Assembly: GCA_020633895.1 (NCBI GenBank)
Contig: JACKCT010000003.1
Coordinates: 1 to 64,000, forward strand
Length of the DNA: 64,000 bases
Direction of reading: 5' to 3'
Source of the DNA: Deltaproteobacteria bacterium
GTDB lineage: Bacteria; Lernaellota; Lernaellaia; JACKCT01
In this document: positions 43,817 through 52,208 of the stretch, piece by piece
How the letters are laid out: each line of letters begins with the position of its first letter
How positions within the stretch are numbered: position 1 is the stretch's first letter
Notes under the pieces: model-generated
Told to the model about the DNA's origin: nothing
Database searches by the model: none
The model's input: the letters and a program-made list of their open reading frames with translations, nothing else
Translations under genes and position numbers: made by a program

Positions 43817-44689
43817 TTGGGGCCCGTGGGCCGTGTTATCGAGGTGAATGTGCATTCGAGCTTGAGTGGACGAATCAACTGGGACCTGCAGACGCCCACC
43901 GACGCGCCCGCCGCGCCTCGGGACACGTCCGGCCGGTTCGCCGCCGTCCTCGACGAGGTGCGCAACGCCCGCAAGCCCATCGTGACCAACTCGAATCCCC
44001 AGGCGGACGCGACACCCGCGAACTTCCAGGCTCAGATCGCGAAGATGCTCGTCGCCAACACGCAGCGCATGATGACGCAGATGGCGCTGGGCGAAACGGC
44101 GAGCGAATCGGCGTTCGACGGACGATGGATGCAGTTGCTGGCCTTCGCCGCGCAGAACCAATCCGCGCAGAGCCAATCCGTGCAGAGCCAACCGGCCGCG
44201 ACAACCGCCGCCGCTCCCGAAGCCGCGCCGGAAAAAACCGCCGCCGTCGACCCCGCCGAGCGGCTGCATGACCTGGACAATCCCAAGGCCAAGAGCGTGG
44301 AACGCATCGTCGACTACGCCTCGAAGCACTACGGCGTGCCCAAGCGCATCATCCACGCGGTCATCAAAGCCGAAAGTTCGTACAACCCCAAGGCGACCTC
44401 CCCCGTCGGCGCCCAAGGCCTCATGCAACTCATGCCCGGCACGGCCAAGGAACTGGGCGTGAGCGACGCCTACGACCCGTTCCAAAACGTCATGGGCGGG
44501 ACGCGCTACCTGCGCCAACTGCTCGACCGTTACGACGGCAACCTGCGCAACACCCTCGCCGCCTACAACTGGGGCCCCCACCGTGTCGACAAATACGGCA
44601 CGCAGCGCCTGCCCGACGAGACGCGCGGCTACCTGGCCCGCATCCACGGCCTGCTGACGCACGACCGCCGCACGGCCGCGAACGACTGA
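43817..44689 (+). CDS. lytic transglycosylase (SLT domain)
   Basis: A protein of up to 290 residues. The last ~110 residues are a soluble lytic transglycosylase domain: VPKRIIHAVIKAESSYNPKATSPVGAQGLMQLMPGTAKELGV, with the catalytic Glu in KAESS, then GGTRYLRQLLDRY and TLAAYNWGPHRVDKYG. It cleaves the MurNAc-GlcNAc bond with 1,6-anhydro formation. The first ~170 residues are Ala/Gln-rich low-complexity spacer with no signal peptide that I can see. The start is uncertain: TTG at 43817 and GTGs around 43853 are possible, none with a strong ribosome binding site. Confidence 0.88.
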   Translation: MGPVGRVIEVNVHSSLSGRINWDLQTPTDAPAAPRDTSGRFAAVLDEVRNARKPIVTNSNPQADATPANFQAQIAKMLVANTQRMMTQMALGETASESAFDGRWMQLLAFAAQNQSAQSQSVQSQPAATTAAAPEAAPEKTAAVDPAERLHDLDNPKAKSVERIVDYASKHYGVPKRIIHAVIKAESSYNPKATSPVGAQGLMQLMPGTAKELGVSDAYDPFQNVMGGTRYLRQLLDRYDGNLRNTLAAYNWGPHRVDKYGTQRLPDETRGYLARIHGLLTHDRRTAAND

Positions 44690-44739
44690 CCGCCTCCCGT
44701 GACGTTTTCCACGAAGAACCACGTCCCAGAACCAATCGT

Positions 44740-44765
44740 GTCATCCTGAACGCAGTGAAGGATCT
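44740..44765. repeat. single arm of the GTCATTCTGAGCG-type repeat
   Basis: GTCATCCTGAACGCAGTGAA followed by GGATCT is a 26-base variant of the arms at 28678-28703 and 28753-28778. Only one arm is present, in the 204-base gap between the SLT gene and the next gene. No partner arm is seen. Confidence 0.6.
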
Positions 44766-44893
44766 TGCCGCGACCACGTAACGACGCGCTTGCCGAGACG
44801 AGTAACGTCCGGCTATTGACGAATACTCCCGACCGCCCAATCATGCCCTTTGGACCGACTTAATGAACTTGAAATAACCATTGGGATGGGTGC

Positions 44894-45298
44894 ATGTCGA
44901 ATCTGGATACGGCCTTCAAGCATTTGGAGTCGGCCGACGTGGCGATGGATCAGGCCAAGTCGGCGCTGGCCTCCAACGACCTGGAACGCTTCGGGTTTTT
45001 CGTGGAGACGTCCAGCCGCCACAGCCTGCGCGCGCTGGTTTTATTGAGCGGAATCGAGGCGCCGGCCGAGGACGTGGACGGCCTTGCGCGGCAGTGCGTC
45101 GCGGCGAAGATCTCGCTGACGCCGACGCTGGACCCGGACGACGAGCAGCGCCTGCTCGACTTCGACGCTCACGCCCCGACGCAGCCCCCCGCCCGCGACG
45201 ACTTCCTCCTTGCCCGCCAACGCCTCCGCGAAGCCATGCAACACCGCCGCGCGGCGGGATTGCGTCTGGCGGACGCGATGCGGAGTGCTTTAGGATAG
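44894..45298 (+). CDS. small helical protein, HEPN-like pattern
   Basis: A 134-residue protein with no known family that I can claim. It is predicted almost all alpha: SNLDTAFKHLESADVAMDQAKSAL, RFGFFVETSSRHSLRALVLLSG, then a polar C-terminus. The repeated helix with Phe-Phe-x-x-x-x-S-x-H-S-x-R-A-L resembles HEPN domains, small proteins of nucleotide-linked defence and stress systems, but the RxxxxH ribonuclease motif is not clear. A weak GGGATGGG precedes the ATG. It stands alone before the repeat at 45315 and the rimM gene. It could be misread; no signal peptide. Confidence 0.55.
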   Translation: MSNLDTAFKHLESADVAMDQAKSALASNDLERFGFFVETSSRHSLRALVLLSGIEAPAEDVDGLARQCVAAKISLTPTLDPDDEQRLLDFDAHAPTQPPARDDFLLARQRLREAMQHRRAAGLRLADAMRSALG

Positions 45299-45314
45299 AT
45301 TTAGTAAGCAATAG

Positions 45315-45416
45315 CGGGTGCCACACTTTTACGCTGACAACGTCGGCGGAAAGGTGTGAACATCCTGAACACTCACACCTTTTCTCGAACTTCGTACTCG
45401 CAAAAGTGTGGCACCC
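45315..45416. repeat. ~105-bp bipartite palindromic repeat
   Basis: GGGTGCCACACTTTTACG opens the left hairpin and GTGTGGCACCC closes the right one. The right half CACACCTTTTCTCGAACTTC is almost identical (inverted) to the left half of the copy at 38461. It sits immediately downstream of rimM (stop at 45445), where trmD would normally be. Confidence 0.85.
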
Positions 45417-45444
45417 TACCCATTGCCGGGAGGGCAGGCGATCC

Positions 45445-45966
45445 CTACTCCACCAACCCTTCCACATCCGCGAGCACGATCAACTTCGCATCCAGATCAA
45501 TGCTCGCGATTGCGTCGTCGGTGTAGGGGATGAGGATTTCATCCTTGCCTTCGCCTACGACAAGGACGTCGTTGGCGCCGGTGGCGAACAGGGAGGTGAC
45601 GGCGCCGAGGTCGCGGCCGTCGTGCGTTTGGACGCGCAGGCCAACGAGTTGGTACCAGTAGAACTCGCCCTCGTCCAGCGCTTCCAGGTCCTCGGGTCGG
45701 GCGCAGATCTCCGCGCCGATCAAGGATTCAGCTTGGTCGATATGGTCGATTCCGGCGAGTTTGAGGACGTAAAAACCCTTGCGGGCGGCGGCGTTCCGGA
45801 TCTTATGGACCTGCGTTTGGCCAGTGGGCAGACGCAACGTCACCTCGCGAATTTCGCCGAGATTTTCCGACTCGCCCGAAAGCGGCCGGGCGCGAAATTC
45901 GCCCTTGAGGCCTTGCGTTTTGGTGATGGTCGCCAGGACGATCAGCTCGTCCGCAGCGTTGGTCAA
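45445..45966 (-). CDS. rimM: ribosome maturation factor RimM
   Basis: A 173-residue protein, normal for the family. The N-terminal RimM domain shows LIVLATITKTQGLKGEFRARPL (~8-30), and the PRC-barrel domain shows GEFYWYQLVGLRVQTHDGRDLGAVTSLFATGANDVLVV (~100-140) and EILIPYTDDAIASID. It binds S19 and aids 16S rRNA processing during 30S assembly. The TTG start overlaps the khpA stop as TTGA. It is the last gene of the ffh-rpsP-khpA-rimM run; trmD and rplS, which normally follow, are absent, and a palindromic repeat comes next. Confidence 0.96.
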   Translation of the reverse strand: MTNAADELIVLATITKTQGLKGEFRARPLSGESENLGEIREVTLRLPTGQTQVHKIRNAAARKGFYVLKLAGIDHIDQAESLIGAEICARPEDLEALDEGEFYWYQLVGLRVQTHDGRDLGAVTSLFATGANDVLVVGEGKDEILIPYTDDAIASIDLDAKLIVLADVEGLVE

Positions 45967-46193
45967 TCGAGGATCTCGAGGGCGACGCGGGTGCGGTTTT
46001 TCGCACCGGCGGCGGACAGAATGGTGCGCAGGGCGCGGGCGGTGCGGCCCGATTTGCCGATGACCTTGCCCAGGTCGTCTTCGGCCACGGTCAATTCAAA
46101 AATCACTTCGCCGTCTCCGTCCACCTCGTCGACACGGACCTCGTCCGGGTTATCAACCAGGCCCTTGGCGACAAATTCGATCAGCTCTTTCAT
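45963..46193 (-). CDS. khpA: KH-domain RNA-binding protein KhpA
   Basis: A 76-residue single KH domain: MKELIEFVAKGLVDNPDEV, then VAEDDLGKVIGKSGRTARALRTIL, where the G-K-S-G loop is the RNA-binding GXXG. This matches KhpA (YlqC), which sits between rpsP and rimM in many genomes. KhpA binds RNA and in some bacteria acts with KhpB in cell division and envelope control. The stop overlaps rimM. Length and position are typical. Confidence 0.95.
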   Translation of the reverse strand: MKELIEFVAKGLVDNPDEVRVDEVDGDGEVIFELTVAEDDLGKVIGKSGRTARALRTILSAAGAKNRTRVALEILD

Positions 46194-46259
46194 CCCGGCT
46201 CCGAAAAGTTGCGGCTCGTGTTCGCGAAAAAAGACGCGGCCCTCGGCGGGCCGACAGAC

Positions 46260-46505
46260 TTAGACCGCGATGCCGTTGGCTTTGAGCAGGTTCTTGACCG
46301 TCGTCGTGGGGATGGCGCCGTCCGAGAGCCACTTGGCGATCTTCTCGGGATGCAGGTTGACCTTGTCGGTCTCCTTGCGCGGATCGTAGGTCCCGACGAT
46401 CTCGATGAAGCGGCCGTCACGGCGGCAATGCTCGTCGGCCACGACGATGCGGTAGAACGGGGCCTTCTTGGCGCCCTTGCGGGTCAAGCGGATTTTCACC
46501 GACAT
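46260..46505 (-). CDS. rpsP: 30S ribosomal protein S16
   Basis: An 81-residue S16 from the ATG at 46505 ([24 protein letters not shown]), with AAGGA about 10 bases upstream; the longer frame has no homology. [44 protein letters not shown] is the family signature. It binds 16S rRNA in the 30S body. It follows ffh and precedes khpA, the usual order. Confidence 0.97.
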   Translation of the reverse strand: MSVKIRLTRKGAKKAPFYRIVVADEHCRRDGRFIEIVGTYDPRKETDKVNLHPEKIAKWLSDGAIPTTTVKNLLKANGIAV

Positions 46506-46636
46506 ATTCTGTGGTCCTTGTTCTGTGGTCCTGTCTGGTGTCTTCAATAAACGCGTTGCGAGGCCTCTTCGGCCCCAAGGGCGCGTGGTTTACTGGATTT
46601 TCATCGACAAATCAAGCCCGAAGATCGCCCGTGGGC

Positions 46637-48097
46637 CTATCGGCGCTTTTTCTTGGCCTTGGCCCGCTGCTTTTTGGCTCGCTGGCGGGCGCTCTTGGCG
46701 CTTCCGGCCGACAGACCGGCTCCCCCGCCTCCGCCACCGCCGCCCAGACCGGGCATTTTGCCGCCGCCGGGCAGCTTGGGCATTCCCGGCATGCCCCCGG
46801 CGCCCATTTTCGTCATCTGGCTCATGAGCTTCTTGGCCTGGACGTATTTCTTGATGACGCCGTTCACATCCTGAATGGACGTACCCGAGCCCTTCGCCAC
46901 CCGCGCCCGCCGGGAGCCGTTGAGCAACAGATGGTCCTTGCGCTCCGCGGGGGTCATGGAGTCGATCACCGCCTGGATGCGCACCAGTTCCGACTCGTCG
47001 GGCTGCATCCCGGCCATGCCCTTCATTTTGTTCATGCCGGGGATCATGCTCATCAACTGATCCAGCCCGCCCATGCCCCGCACCTGCTTGAGCTGGTCGC
47101 GGAAGTCTTCCAGGGTGAACTGGTTCTTGCGGAGCTTCTCCTCCATCTTCTTGGCCTGTTCCTCGTCCAGCGCGGCCTCGGCCCGCTCGATGAGGGTCAG
47201 GATGTCGCCCATGTCCAGAATGCGCCCGGCCATGCGGTCCGGATGGAAGGTCTCCATGGCGTCCATTTTCTCGCCCACGCCCACCAGCTTGATGGGCTTG
47301 CCCAACACGGCCTTGATGGACAGGGCCGCGCCGCCGCGGGCGTCCGAGTCCATCTTGGTCAGGACCACGCCGGTGATGTCCACGCGCTCGTTGAAGGTGG
47401 CGGCCACGTTGACCGCCTCCTGCCCGGTCATGGCGTCGGCGACGAAGAGGATCTCGGACGGCTTCATCTCGGCCTTGATCTTCACCAACTCGTCCATCAT
47501 GGCCTCGTCGATGGACAGGCGGCCGGCGGTGTCGATGATCATCGTGTCGCAGCCCTGGCGCTCGGCCTCTTCCCGCGCCAGCTTGCAGATGTTGACCGGG
47601 TCCATGCCCACCGCCGACTCGAACACGGGCATATGCAGGGCCTTGGCCAAAGTCTTGAGCTGGTCGATGGCGGCGGGGCGATAGACGTCCGCGGGCACCA
47701 GGAAGGGACGGCGGCCTTTCTTTTTCAGGATCACCGCCGTCTTGCCGACGCTGGTCGTCTTTCCCGAGCCTTGCAGGCCGACGAACATGATCGGCACCGG
47801 CGCCTTGCCGACCAGATTGAGTTCCTGGCCCTTGCCGCCCATCAGTTCGGTGAGCTCCTCATGGACGATCTTGACGAACTGCTGCCCCGGCGTGAGGGAT
47901 TTCATCACCTCGGCGCCCAGGGCCCGGTCCTGCACCTGCTTGAGGAAATCCTTGACGACGCGGAAGTTCACATCGGCCTCCAGCAGGCTCATGCGCACTT
48001 CCTTCAGGGCATCCTGGATATTTTTTTCCGAGAGCTTGCCGTGGCCCTTGAGGTCCTTGATGACCCCGTTCAAGCGCTCGGAGAGGGATTCGAACAT
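46637..48097 (-). CDS. ffh: signal recognition particle protein Ffh (SRP54)
   Basis: A 486-residue GTPase from the ATG at 48097. The N domain is MFESLSERLNGVIKDLKGHG. The G domain contains GLQGSGKTTSVGK (P-loop), DTAGRLSIDEAMMDEL and LTKMDSDARGGAALSI. The M domain carries FTLEDFRDQLKQVRGMGGLDQLMSMIPGMNKM, the methionine-rich signal-sequence groove, and RRARVAKGSGTSIQDVN for 4.5S RNA. The C-terminal tail is Gly-rich and ends KKQRAKAKKKRR. It brings nascent membrane proteins to FtsY. It begins the operon with rpsP, khpA and rimM. Confidence 0.97.
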   Translation of the reverse strand: MFESLSERLNGVIKDLKGHGKLSEKNIQDALKEVRMSLLEADVNFRVVKDFLKQVQDRALGAEVMKSLTPGQQFVKIVHEELTELMGGKGQELNLVGKAPVPIMFVGLQGSGKTTSVGKTAVILKKKGRRPFLVPADVYRPAAIDQLKTLAKALHMPVFESAVGMDPVNICKLAREEAERQGCDTMIIDTAGRLSIDEAMMDELVKIKAEMKPSEILFVADAMTGQEAVNVAATFNERVDITGVVLTKMDSDARGGAALSIKAVLGKPIKLVGVGEKMDAMETFHPDRMAGRILDMGDILTLIERAEAALDEEQAKKMEEKLRKNQFTLEDFRDQLKQVRGMGGLDQLMSMIPGMNKMKGMAGMQPDESELVRIQAVIDSMTPAERKDHLLLNGSRRARVAKGSGTSIQDVNGVIKKYVQAKKLMSQMTKMGAGGMPGMPKLPGGGKMPGLGGGGGGGGAGLSAGSAKSARQRAKKQRAKAKKKRR

Positions 48098-48348
48098 GCC
48101 TCGCGTCTCCCGCGAACCGGCCGCGCCGATCCGCCGTAAAAACAGGGGGCTGAATATAGGCATCGGGGTTGGGAGGCGTCAAGGAAGCCCCCGTGCGATC
48201 AGCCGTAACGGCGCCGTGGCGCGCGCGTATCGTTTCCTTGAAGCCCCCGGAAAAACGGATTTTTTTCTGGACTTTCAACAATCGGATAACGCATACTGCG
48301 CGCCCCGATCCGGGCCGCCTTTAAGTTTCGATTTTACGGTGTGATTTC

Positions 48349-48368
48349 AACGATTCGATCGTTTTTTT
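48349..48368 (+). promoter_or_regulatory. stem-loop with T-run in the leader of the phospholipase-like gene
   Basis: AACGAT-TCG-ATCGTT followed by TTTTT looks like a weak intrinsic terminator about 32 bases before the ATG at 48401. A second fold, CTTTTTCG-CGAAAAG, covers the AAGGAC ribosome binding site. Together they could be an attenuator. The 303-base gap (48098-48400) otherwise holds only the divergent promoter region and no gene. Confidence 0.35.
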
Positions 48369-48400
48369 GAGCCCTCTTTTTCGCGAAAAGGACACGAGCG

Positions 48401-51226
48401 ATGCGCAAACTCCTTGGATTGCTGATGGGATTGTCGGCGGCGATGCTTTTGACCGCCGCGACGGCCGGCTCGGCCCTGGCCGCCGGGATGATCACGCACA
48501 ACACGGTCGGCCAGCGGGCGCTGATGTACTTCGCCTCGGCCGAATATCCCGAATACGCCGAGATGATGCGCGAGCACCAGGACGCCTTCCAGGCCGGGAC
48601 GACCTTCCCCGACTGGGGCTATGCCATGGACGGCTTCCACGACGAAGCCGAGGAGGCCCACTGGGAGCCGTTCACCGCGTTCGCCATCAACTGGGTGCGC
48701 GAGAACAAGACTCAGCCCTGGGACGAGCACACGCAGCGCCTGCTGGTCTTTCTGCTGGGCTCGACGGCCCACGGCGTCGCCGACGTCTCCTGGCATTCGC
48801 TCAACTCCACCCGCGCGTACGGCCCCACCGGCCCCTACTCCTTCGAGGACGAGGGGCTCATCACCGTCATGTCCCGCCAGGATTTCAACTACGACTGGGG
48901 CGCCGCCCACAGCCACGCCGACCTGGTCGACGAGTTCATGGTCTCCAAGGAATTGGACGTGGATTGGCTGCGTTCGGACTGGTGGGCCCCGATTGACGAT
49001 CTGGTGGAGATCTACCACGCCTACTTCACCGCCTACATGGGTCGGGAATCGCTCATCACGGCCGAGAACCTGGAGACGGGCCTGTCGATCTTCGTGCTGG
49101 GCTCCCAGTCCTCCGCCCTGGGCGGCTGGGTCTTTTGGGAGCAGAAGGCGATGATCAGCCCGTGGCTGGCCGAGCAATTCCAGGACTGGCACCTGGGCGG
49201 CGTGGACGATATGTCCGTTTGGACCAATTACATCTGGCACGACATCATCGACTGGGCCGAGAACGGCGTGCCCGGCTATGAAACCGCCGCCGACACCAAG
49301 TCCGCCGGAATCCGCGACCACGGCATCGGCATGAGCGAGGAGCACGAATGCTCCCATAACTACGTGAAGTATCTGGCCGCTCGCGGCATGATGTTCTACG
49401 ATGAAGGCCTGCTGCATATGGAGCGGGAGCGCGACGCAAACGGCGGCGTGACCTTCCACACCTGGGTCGACGGCTGGCTGGCCGACCAAAACCCCGCCGC
49501 CGCCGACAAGGCGGCCAAGGCGACCAATCGCCCCGACGCCGTGGATCGCAGCGTCACCTTCCGGTCCGAGACACGCATCAACTACCTGGGACAGGCTCTG
49601 GCCGCCGGCGATTACAACAACGACGGCCTGGACGATCTGGCCATGGGCGCCCACGGCTATTGGGAGGCGGGAGTGCCTCAGATGGGCCGCGTCTACGTCA
49701 CCTACGGACGCACCTCCGACACCCGCCACACCAAGGAAACGGTGGAGAAGAAGGCGAACTGGACGGCTCACGGCGGCGACTACGACCGCTTCGGCTACGC
49801 GCTGGCGACGCTGGATTTCAACGCCGACGGCATCGACGATCTGGCCGTGGGCTCGCCGACCAAGGGCGGCAACGAGCTGCTGTACAACGGCGAGGTCAAC
49901 ATCTTCTTCGGCTCGGGCGACGGCCTGTCCGACGAGCCGGACGTCACCATCTCCACCCCGCGACGCAACCTGGGCCTGGGTTACACTTTCGGCCGGGGCG
50001 ATCTGAACGACGACGGCTACGACGACCTGATCATCGGCGCGCCCTACAACCGGCACGTCACCAGCGACCGGCAGAGCGGCAGCGTTTTCGTGTTCTTTGC
50101 TAACGCCGCCAACGACGCGGCCGTCTCCCTGGACGCCTACGACGCCGACTGGATCGCCGGAGGCATCTCCGATTGGCAGTATTTCGGCTGGTCGCTCAAA
50201 GTCGTGCCCATGGACGACGGCGCGCGTCTGATCGTCGGCAGCCCCTACGACAAAGTCGGCATCGTCCAGGGCGCCGGGTCGCTGAATGTCTACGAATTCA
50301 CATCGGCCAACGGCTACGACCCGCTCAATTATTACCTCGCGATCGTCGGCGAGCAGGAATTCGAAAAGCTGGGCACCAACATCGACGCCGGTGACTTCAA
50401 CGGCGACGGCGCCACGGATTACCTGATCGCCTCCACCACGCGCGACTCGATCAACGGGTTGCAGACCGGCGTGGTGGACTTTTTCGATCTGGGCGACGTG
50501 CCTTCGAGCTATTACACGCGCTCTGATCTGGCCGACCAACTCCACGGCGCGATTCTCGGCGACGAGGAAGTGGCCCGATTCGGTTGGAAGACGGCCGCCG
50601 GCGACGTGAACAACGACGGCATCGACGACCTTTGGATCACCAAGCCCTGGCACGACATCAACAACCTGGGACGCAAAAACGCCCAGGCCGGCGCGGCGTA
50701 CCTCTACCTGGGCAACCCGTACTTCACGAACGGCACCATGACCACCCCGGGGGCCGGGGCCCATTGGGCTCTGCTCGACGCCGACGGCCAGACGCGCTTC
50801 GGCTCGAACGTGGTGCTGCTGGACTTCAACGGCGACGGATCGCTGGACACGGCCATCGCCGCCAAGCGGGACTCGTCGCTGGAGTACCTGGGCGGCGCGG
50901 TCACGCTGCTTCTGACCCCAGCGCCCACGGTGGACAAGATCTCGCCGACCGTCGGTACGCCGGGCGTTCAGCAGGTCTTCACCCTCACCGGCAAGCGCCT
51001 GATTGCCGATAATCTGGTCGTCTCCCTGGATTCGACGAAGGACACGGCGCCGCTGACCTGCGACACGTCGGCGAGCCCGGAAACCTTGACCTGCACCGGC
51101 ACCCTGCCCGGCGCGGACGCGATCGGCGCGACGACGGCCTGGGATCTGCATGTCCAAACGCTCTACGGCAAGGTGACGCTGGAAGACGCGGTCGAAACCG
51201 AAACCGAGGGCGGCTGCGGAAGCTGA
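48401..51226 (+). CDS. secreted GPI-phospholipase-D-like protein (PLC-fold plus FG-GAP propeller)
   Basis: A 941-residue exported protein. The signal peptide ends near SALA-A (~28). Residues ~28-330 form a zinc-dependent phospholipase C-like domain with many His/Asp: MITHNTVGQRAL, FPDWGYAMDGFHDEAEEAHWEPF, LLGSTAHGVADVSWHSL, AHSHADLVDEF. At least seven FG-GAP repeats follow (NYLGQALAAGDYNNDGLDDLAMG; DRFGYALATLDFNADGIDDLAVG; KLGTNIDAGDFNGDGATDYLIA), with Ca2+-type D-x-N-x-D-G loops. This is the architecture of animal GPLD1, which releases GPI-anchored proteins. An IPT/TIG-like domain (VDKISPTVGTPGVQQVF) and a GGCGS end are additions. Substrate in this bacterium unknown. Confidence 0.92.
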   Translation: MRKLLGLLMGLSAAMLLTAATAGSALAAGMITHNTVGQRALMYFASAEYPEYAEMMREHQDAFQAGTTFPDWGYAMDGFHDEAEEAHWEPFTAFAINWVRENKTQPWDEHTQRLLVFLLGSTAHGVADVSWHSLNSTRAYGPTGPYSFEDEGLITVMSRQDFNYDWGAAHSHADLVDEFMVSKELDVDWLRSDWWAPIDDLVEIYHAYFTAYMGRESLITAENLETGLSIFVLGSQSSALGGWVFWEQKAMISPWLAEQFQDWHLGGVDDMSVWTNYIWHDIIDWAENGVPGYETAADTKSAGIRDHGIGMSEEHECSHNYVKYLAARGMMFYDEGLLHMERERDANGGVTFHTWVDGWLADQNPAAADKAAKATNRPDAVDRSVTFRSETRINYLGQALAAGDYNNDGLDDLAMGAHGYWEAGVPQMGRVYVTYGRTSDTRHTKETVEKKANWTAHGGDYDRFGYALATLDFNADGIDDLAVGSPTKGGNELLYNGEVNIFFGSGDGLSDEPDVTISTPRRNLGLGYTFGRGDLNDDGYDDLIIGAPYNRHVTSDRQSGSVFVFFANAANDAAVSLDAYDADWIAGGISDWQYFGWSLKVVPMDDGARLIVGSPYDKVGIVQGAGSLNVYEFTSANGYDPLNYYLAIVGEQEFEKLGTNIDAGDFNGDGATDYLIASTTRDSINGLQTGVVDFFDLGDVPSSYYTRSDLADQLHGAILGDEEVARFGWKTAAGDVNNDGIDDLWITKPWHDINNLGRKNAQAGAAYLYLGNPYFTNGTMTTPGAGAHWALLDADGQTRFGSNVVLLDFNGDGSLDTAIAAKRDSSLEYLGGAVTLLLTPAPTVDKISPTVGTPGVQQVFTLTGKRLIADNLVVSLDSTKDTAPLTCDTSASPETLTCTGTLPGADAIGATTAWDLHVQTLYGKVTLEDAVETETEGGCGS

Positions 51227-51253
51227 TCACCGCCAGAAGTTGAATAACGCCGA

Positions 51254-51281
51254 CGGGAGGGCCGCGCGCCCTCCCGTTTTT
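51254..51281 (+). terminator. intrinsic terminator
   Basis: CGGGAGGGC, a short loop and GCCCTCCCG are followed by TTTTT. It lies 28 bases after the stop of the phospholipase-like gene and ends its transcript. Confidence 0.85.
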
Positions 51282-51417
51282 CGTCCCGGCCCCGGACGCG
51301 CAAGTCGCCGCCGTCAACCGTCGTTTGCATGGACGACATCCGGGCGATGTGCTATTTCTTCCCCCTTAGCCCAAGACATGTAACGGCCCGCGCCGTTCCA
51401 AATATTAGGAGGCATCC

Positions 51418-52062
51418 ATGCGTAGGCTCATGCGTAAGTTGACCGTTTTGTGCGCCGTGGCGGCGTGTTCGATTCTCCTGGCGACGTCCGGCCTGCATGC
51501 CGCGGCCGATTTCGCGACGCCACCGAGCATCGACAAGTACATGACCCCCGAAAACATCGCCGATCTGAAAGACGGGGATGTGGTCAAAGAGAACATCATG
51601 TCCAAGACCCCCGACGGCAAGGACAAGGGCACCGGCGTGGGCCTCGTCTGGATCAAAGCCACCCCCGAGGCGGTCATGAGCCAGCTCGATACCTTCCCCA
51701 CGTACAAGGAATGGATGCCCAACGTGGAGGAGACGAAGGTCGTCAAGCGCGAAGGCAAGCGCGTGGACGTGTTCTTCAAGCTCTCGATCCTGGGCAACGA
51801 GGTGCATTACACGACGATCCACGAGATCGACAAAGAGAATAACGTCATCCGTTTCCGTTGCGACGATTCGGCCCCCAAGAAGAACGTCGAGGATTTCACC
51901 GGCGCCTGGGTGCTCAAGCCCTTCGAGGGCGGCACGATCCTGGCGTACACCCTGGACCTGAACACCGGCATGGCCGTGCCCGGCTTCATCCAGAAATGGC
52001 TGTCCAACGCCGGCCTGAAAAAGACGGTCAAAGCCGTCAAGGAACAGGTCGAAGGCAAGTAG
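51418..52062 (+). CDS. exported SRPBCC/START-like lipid-binding protein
   Basis: A 214-residue protein with an excellent AGGAGG six bases before the ATG. An N-terminal signal peptide (LTVLCAVAACSILLATSGLHAA) suggests export. The rest shows the helix-grip pattern of the SRPBCC superfamily: GVGLVWIKATPEAVMSQLDTFPTYKEWMPNVEETKVVKR, ILGNEVHYTTIHEIDKENNVIRF, then the long C-terminal helix GFIQKWLSNAGLKKTVKAVKEQVEGK. Such folds bind hydrophobic ligands in a cavity; relatives include polyketide cyclases and START lipid carriers. It may move a lipid in the periplasm (inference). It follows the phospholipase-like gene but has its own start signals after a terminator. Confidence 0.87.
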   Translation: MRRLMRKLTVLCAVAACSILLATSGLHAAADFATPPSIDKYMTPENIADLKDGDVVKENIMSKTPDGKDKGTGVGLVWIKATPEAVMSQLDTFPTYKEWMPNVEETKVVKREGKRVDVFFKLSILGNEVHYTTIHEIDKENNVIRFRCDDSAPKKNVEDFTGAWVLKPFEGGTILAYTLDLNTGMAVPGFIQKWLSNAGLKKTVKAVKEQVEGK

Positions 52063-52208
52063 CGCTTGACGGGCCTTGAACGGCCCTGGTATCAATCGCC
52101 GAGTCGAAACGCCGGACGGCGTATCGAAAGCCGGGGCTCACGGGCTGATCGTATCCGTGTCCCCATCGTTTTGATGTATTGCTCTAAGAACTGCTGAAGG
52201 AGGCGTCG

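Noticed and set aside
48347-51157. 936-residue minus-strand open frame
   Set aside because: Antisense to the phospholipase-like gene with signal peptide and FG-GAP repeats; the frame has no domain motif.
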